Of a stretch of 64,000 nucleotides of DNA, positions 63,092-64,000 are shown in pieces (the first letter of the stretch is position 1; every line of letters starts with the position of its first letter). A model generated the notes under the pieces. It worked only from the letters and a program-made list of their open reading frames with translations, was not told where the DNA came from and did no database searches. Position numbers and translations under genes: made by a program. Origin of the DNA: JADLHS01 sp964561105 (lineage in GTDB: Bacteria > Verrucomicrobiota > Verrucomicrobiia > Limisphaerales > JADLHS01); contig CAZLOH010000006.1 in NCBI GenBank assembly GCA_964561105.1, positions 99,459 through 163,458 on the forward strand, given 5' to 3'.

Positions 63092-63547
63092 CTATCGCCC
63101 CTTCGTAAACTTCATCCTGGCCCTCTGTAACTCACGATCCGACTCGCGCTTCTTGATGTCGTCGCGTTTGTCGAACTGTTGTTTGCCTTTGCCGACGCCG
63201 AGGGAGACTTTGACCTTGCCGTTCTTCCAAAACATCGTCAGCGGAAAAATGGCGTTGCCCTTGACGGCGGCCAAACCGAACAACTTGCGAATTTCCGCCT
63301 TGTGGAGCAGCAATTTGCGCGGGGCTTTGGGCGCGTGGTTCTGCGTGTTGCCGTGGGAATACTCGTCAATGTGCGCGTTGTAGAGCCAGACCTCGTCGTT
63401 TTCCACCCGGGCAAAGGCATCCGCGATCTGACCTTTGCCGGCGCGCAACGCCTTCACCTCCGTCCCGTGCAAAACAATCCCCGCCTCGAAAGTTTCGAGG
63501 ATATGGTAGTCGCGCCGGGCTTTGTGGTTGTTGACGATGTCAGCCAT
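63092..63547 (-). CDS. smpB: SsrA-binding protein
   Basis: The 151-residue partner of tmRNA in trans-translation, rescuing stalled ribosomes. The family start is unmistakable: NHKARRDYHILETFEAGIVL then HGTEVKALRAGKGQIADAFA, and the positively charged C-terminal tail ends in RMKFTKGR, which enters the mRNA channel. Length is normal. The ssrA gene is not in the window. It lies 58 bp downstream of rpoZ, with a 10-bp hairpin in between. Confidence 0.97.
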   Translation of the reverse strand: MADIVNNHKARRDYHILETFEAGIVLHGTEVKALRAGKGQIADAFARVENDEVWLYNAHIDEYSHGNTQNHAPKAPRKLLLHKAEIRKLFGLAAVKGNAIFPLTMFWKNGKVKVSLGVGKGKQQFDKRDDIKKRESDRELQRARMKFTKGR

Positions 63548-63556
63548 AAACGGGAA

Positions 63557-63582
63557 CAGCCAGAGGTTGACGCCTCTGGCTG
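63557..63582 (-). repeat. Perfect hairpin between rpoZ and smpB
   Basis: CAGCCAGAGG (63557-63566) and CCTCTGGCTG (63573-63582) make a 10-bp perfect stem with a 6-nt loop, ending 9 nt before the smpB ATG. There is no T-run. It could set relative expression of the two genes, by protecting the rpoZ message or limiting smpB initiation. Confidence 0.5.
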
Positions 63583-63605
63583 CGCGAACTCAAGCCGGGT
63601 CGCGG

Positions 63606-63860
63606 TCAGTGCTTCTTGCGCTTCCTGGCCACGGGCCGGGTCAGTTCCGTCAGTTCGGGCATCTCCCAGCCGATCTTTTCCTCGAAAATCTCGCGCAGTG
63701 CGATGTCCGCGGCGCCGAGATTGGTGTAATCCAGGATCAGCGGGCGGCCCATGCCGCCGCCGCCGGCGTTCAACTGGCGCACGCGACGGGACACGAGGTT
63801 GATGAGCACGTTGGGGTTGCCAACCTTCTCCAGAGCTTTTTTGCAGAGTTCGGCGTTCAC
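63606..63860 (-). CDS. rpoZ: RNA polymerase omega subunit
   Basis: An 84-residue omega subunit, which aids folding and assembly of the beta-prime subunit and in some bacteria binds ppGpp. The GTG at 63860 (VNAELCKKALEKVGNPNVLI) gives the verrucomicrobial form; the key segment is NLVSRRVRQLN, the conserved omega helix, and then ADIALREIFEEKIGW. Frames extending to 63932 add no omega sequence. The C-terminus is basic (RKRKKH). smpB follows 58 bp downstream. Confidence 0.9.
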   Translation of the reverse strand: MNAELCKKALEKVGNPNVLINLVSRRVRQLNAGGGGMGRPLILDYTNLGAADIALREIFEEKIGWEMPELTELTRPVARKRKKH

Positions 63861-63946
63861 AAGTTTTATCAGTCCAAATCGAGCGCGACAGCATAACGAA
63901 GCGCCTCGGGCGCGCAATAGAAAAATTAGCATTTGTCGTGTAGCCG

Positions 63947-64000
63947 TCAGGGCAATTTGTTTTCGGGAGACAAGTCATTGAGCGGCACGGCATAAAATTG
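63947..64000 (-). CDS. C-terminal end of a gene continuing past the window
   Basis: Reading inward from 64000 on the minus strand, one frame gives QFYAVPLNDLSPENKLP and then a TGA at 63947-63949. The composition is protein-like and the other frames are not. It would lie 86 bp upstream of rpoZ. Its identity cannot be told from 17 residues. Confidence 0.4.
   Translation of the reverse strand, partial: QFYAVPLNDLSPENKLP

Overview
The window reads as chromosomal DNA from a GC-rich, Gram-negative member of the Verrucomicrobiota, most likely the Pedosphaerales/Limisphaerales side of the phylum. This is an inference from gene style: a short omega subunit beginning at a GTG, a pseudopilin with an H-X9-DG motif beside a giant Ig/LamG protein, a lipoprotein-dependent sugar ABC system with DUF2961 (GH172) and beta-propeller glycosidases, and many secreted orphan proteins. 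There is no rRNA, CRISPR array, phage or intact insertion sequence. Two tRNA genes (Gly-CCC and Asn-GTT) are present.

Layout. 1-5.5 kb: the 3' part of an RND efflux permease, fumarase fumC, and a CheY-like receiver protein with a strong hairpin in its leader. 6-9 kb: a methyltransferase, a C-terminal remnant of a GH10 xylanase, a small conserved gene, a DUF104 antitoxin-like gene with an overlapping tiny reading frame, and an M29 aminopeptidase. 9-18.4 kb: a secreted BNR-repeat protein, the proB/unknown/mazG operon, a coiled-coil zinc-ribbon protein, a secreted Pro-rich protein, moeA, a LysM amidase and ychF. 18.6-24.9 kb: a tightly coupled envelope/lipid cassette made of a permuted NlpC/P60 (YiiX-like) protein, a glycerolipid acyltransferase fused to a PAP2 phosphatase, and a PEP-synthase/rifampin-phosphotransferase-like dikinase. 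25-31.7 kb: a DUF1326/DUF2182 pair, then a pseudopilin and a 1254-residue Ig/LamG protein ending at a clear terminator.

31.8-39 kb is a sugar-use locus: a XylR-type AraC regulator, divergent from an RbsABC-type importer that is coupled to a clan GH-F/J beta-propeller glycosidase and a GH172 enzyme. No xylose catabolic genes are present, so a furanoside-containing glycan is the more likely substrate. 39-42.4 kb is housekeeping (tRNA-Gly, mutM, pyrH, a TPR protein, an ABC ATPase). 42.4-46.9 kb is a visibly AT-richer accessory island with an XRE regulator, a secreted protein ending in a caspase/gingipain-like His/Cys module, and two coupled unknown genes. 47-64 kb returns to core functions: a conserved unknown protein, pyruvate carboxylase, corA, mscS, a secreted nucleoside hydrolase, an SPFH protein, tRNA-Asn, a VTC-domain protein, an exported MsrB-MsrA fusion, a ClC channel divergent from a MarR regulator around a perfect palindrome, mutT, smpB and rpoZ.

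Most promising for follow-up: the acyltransferase-PAP2 cassette, the GH172 sugar locus, the secreted His/Cys protein of the AT-rich island, and the MarR palindrome lying on the ClC promoter.
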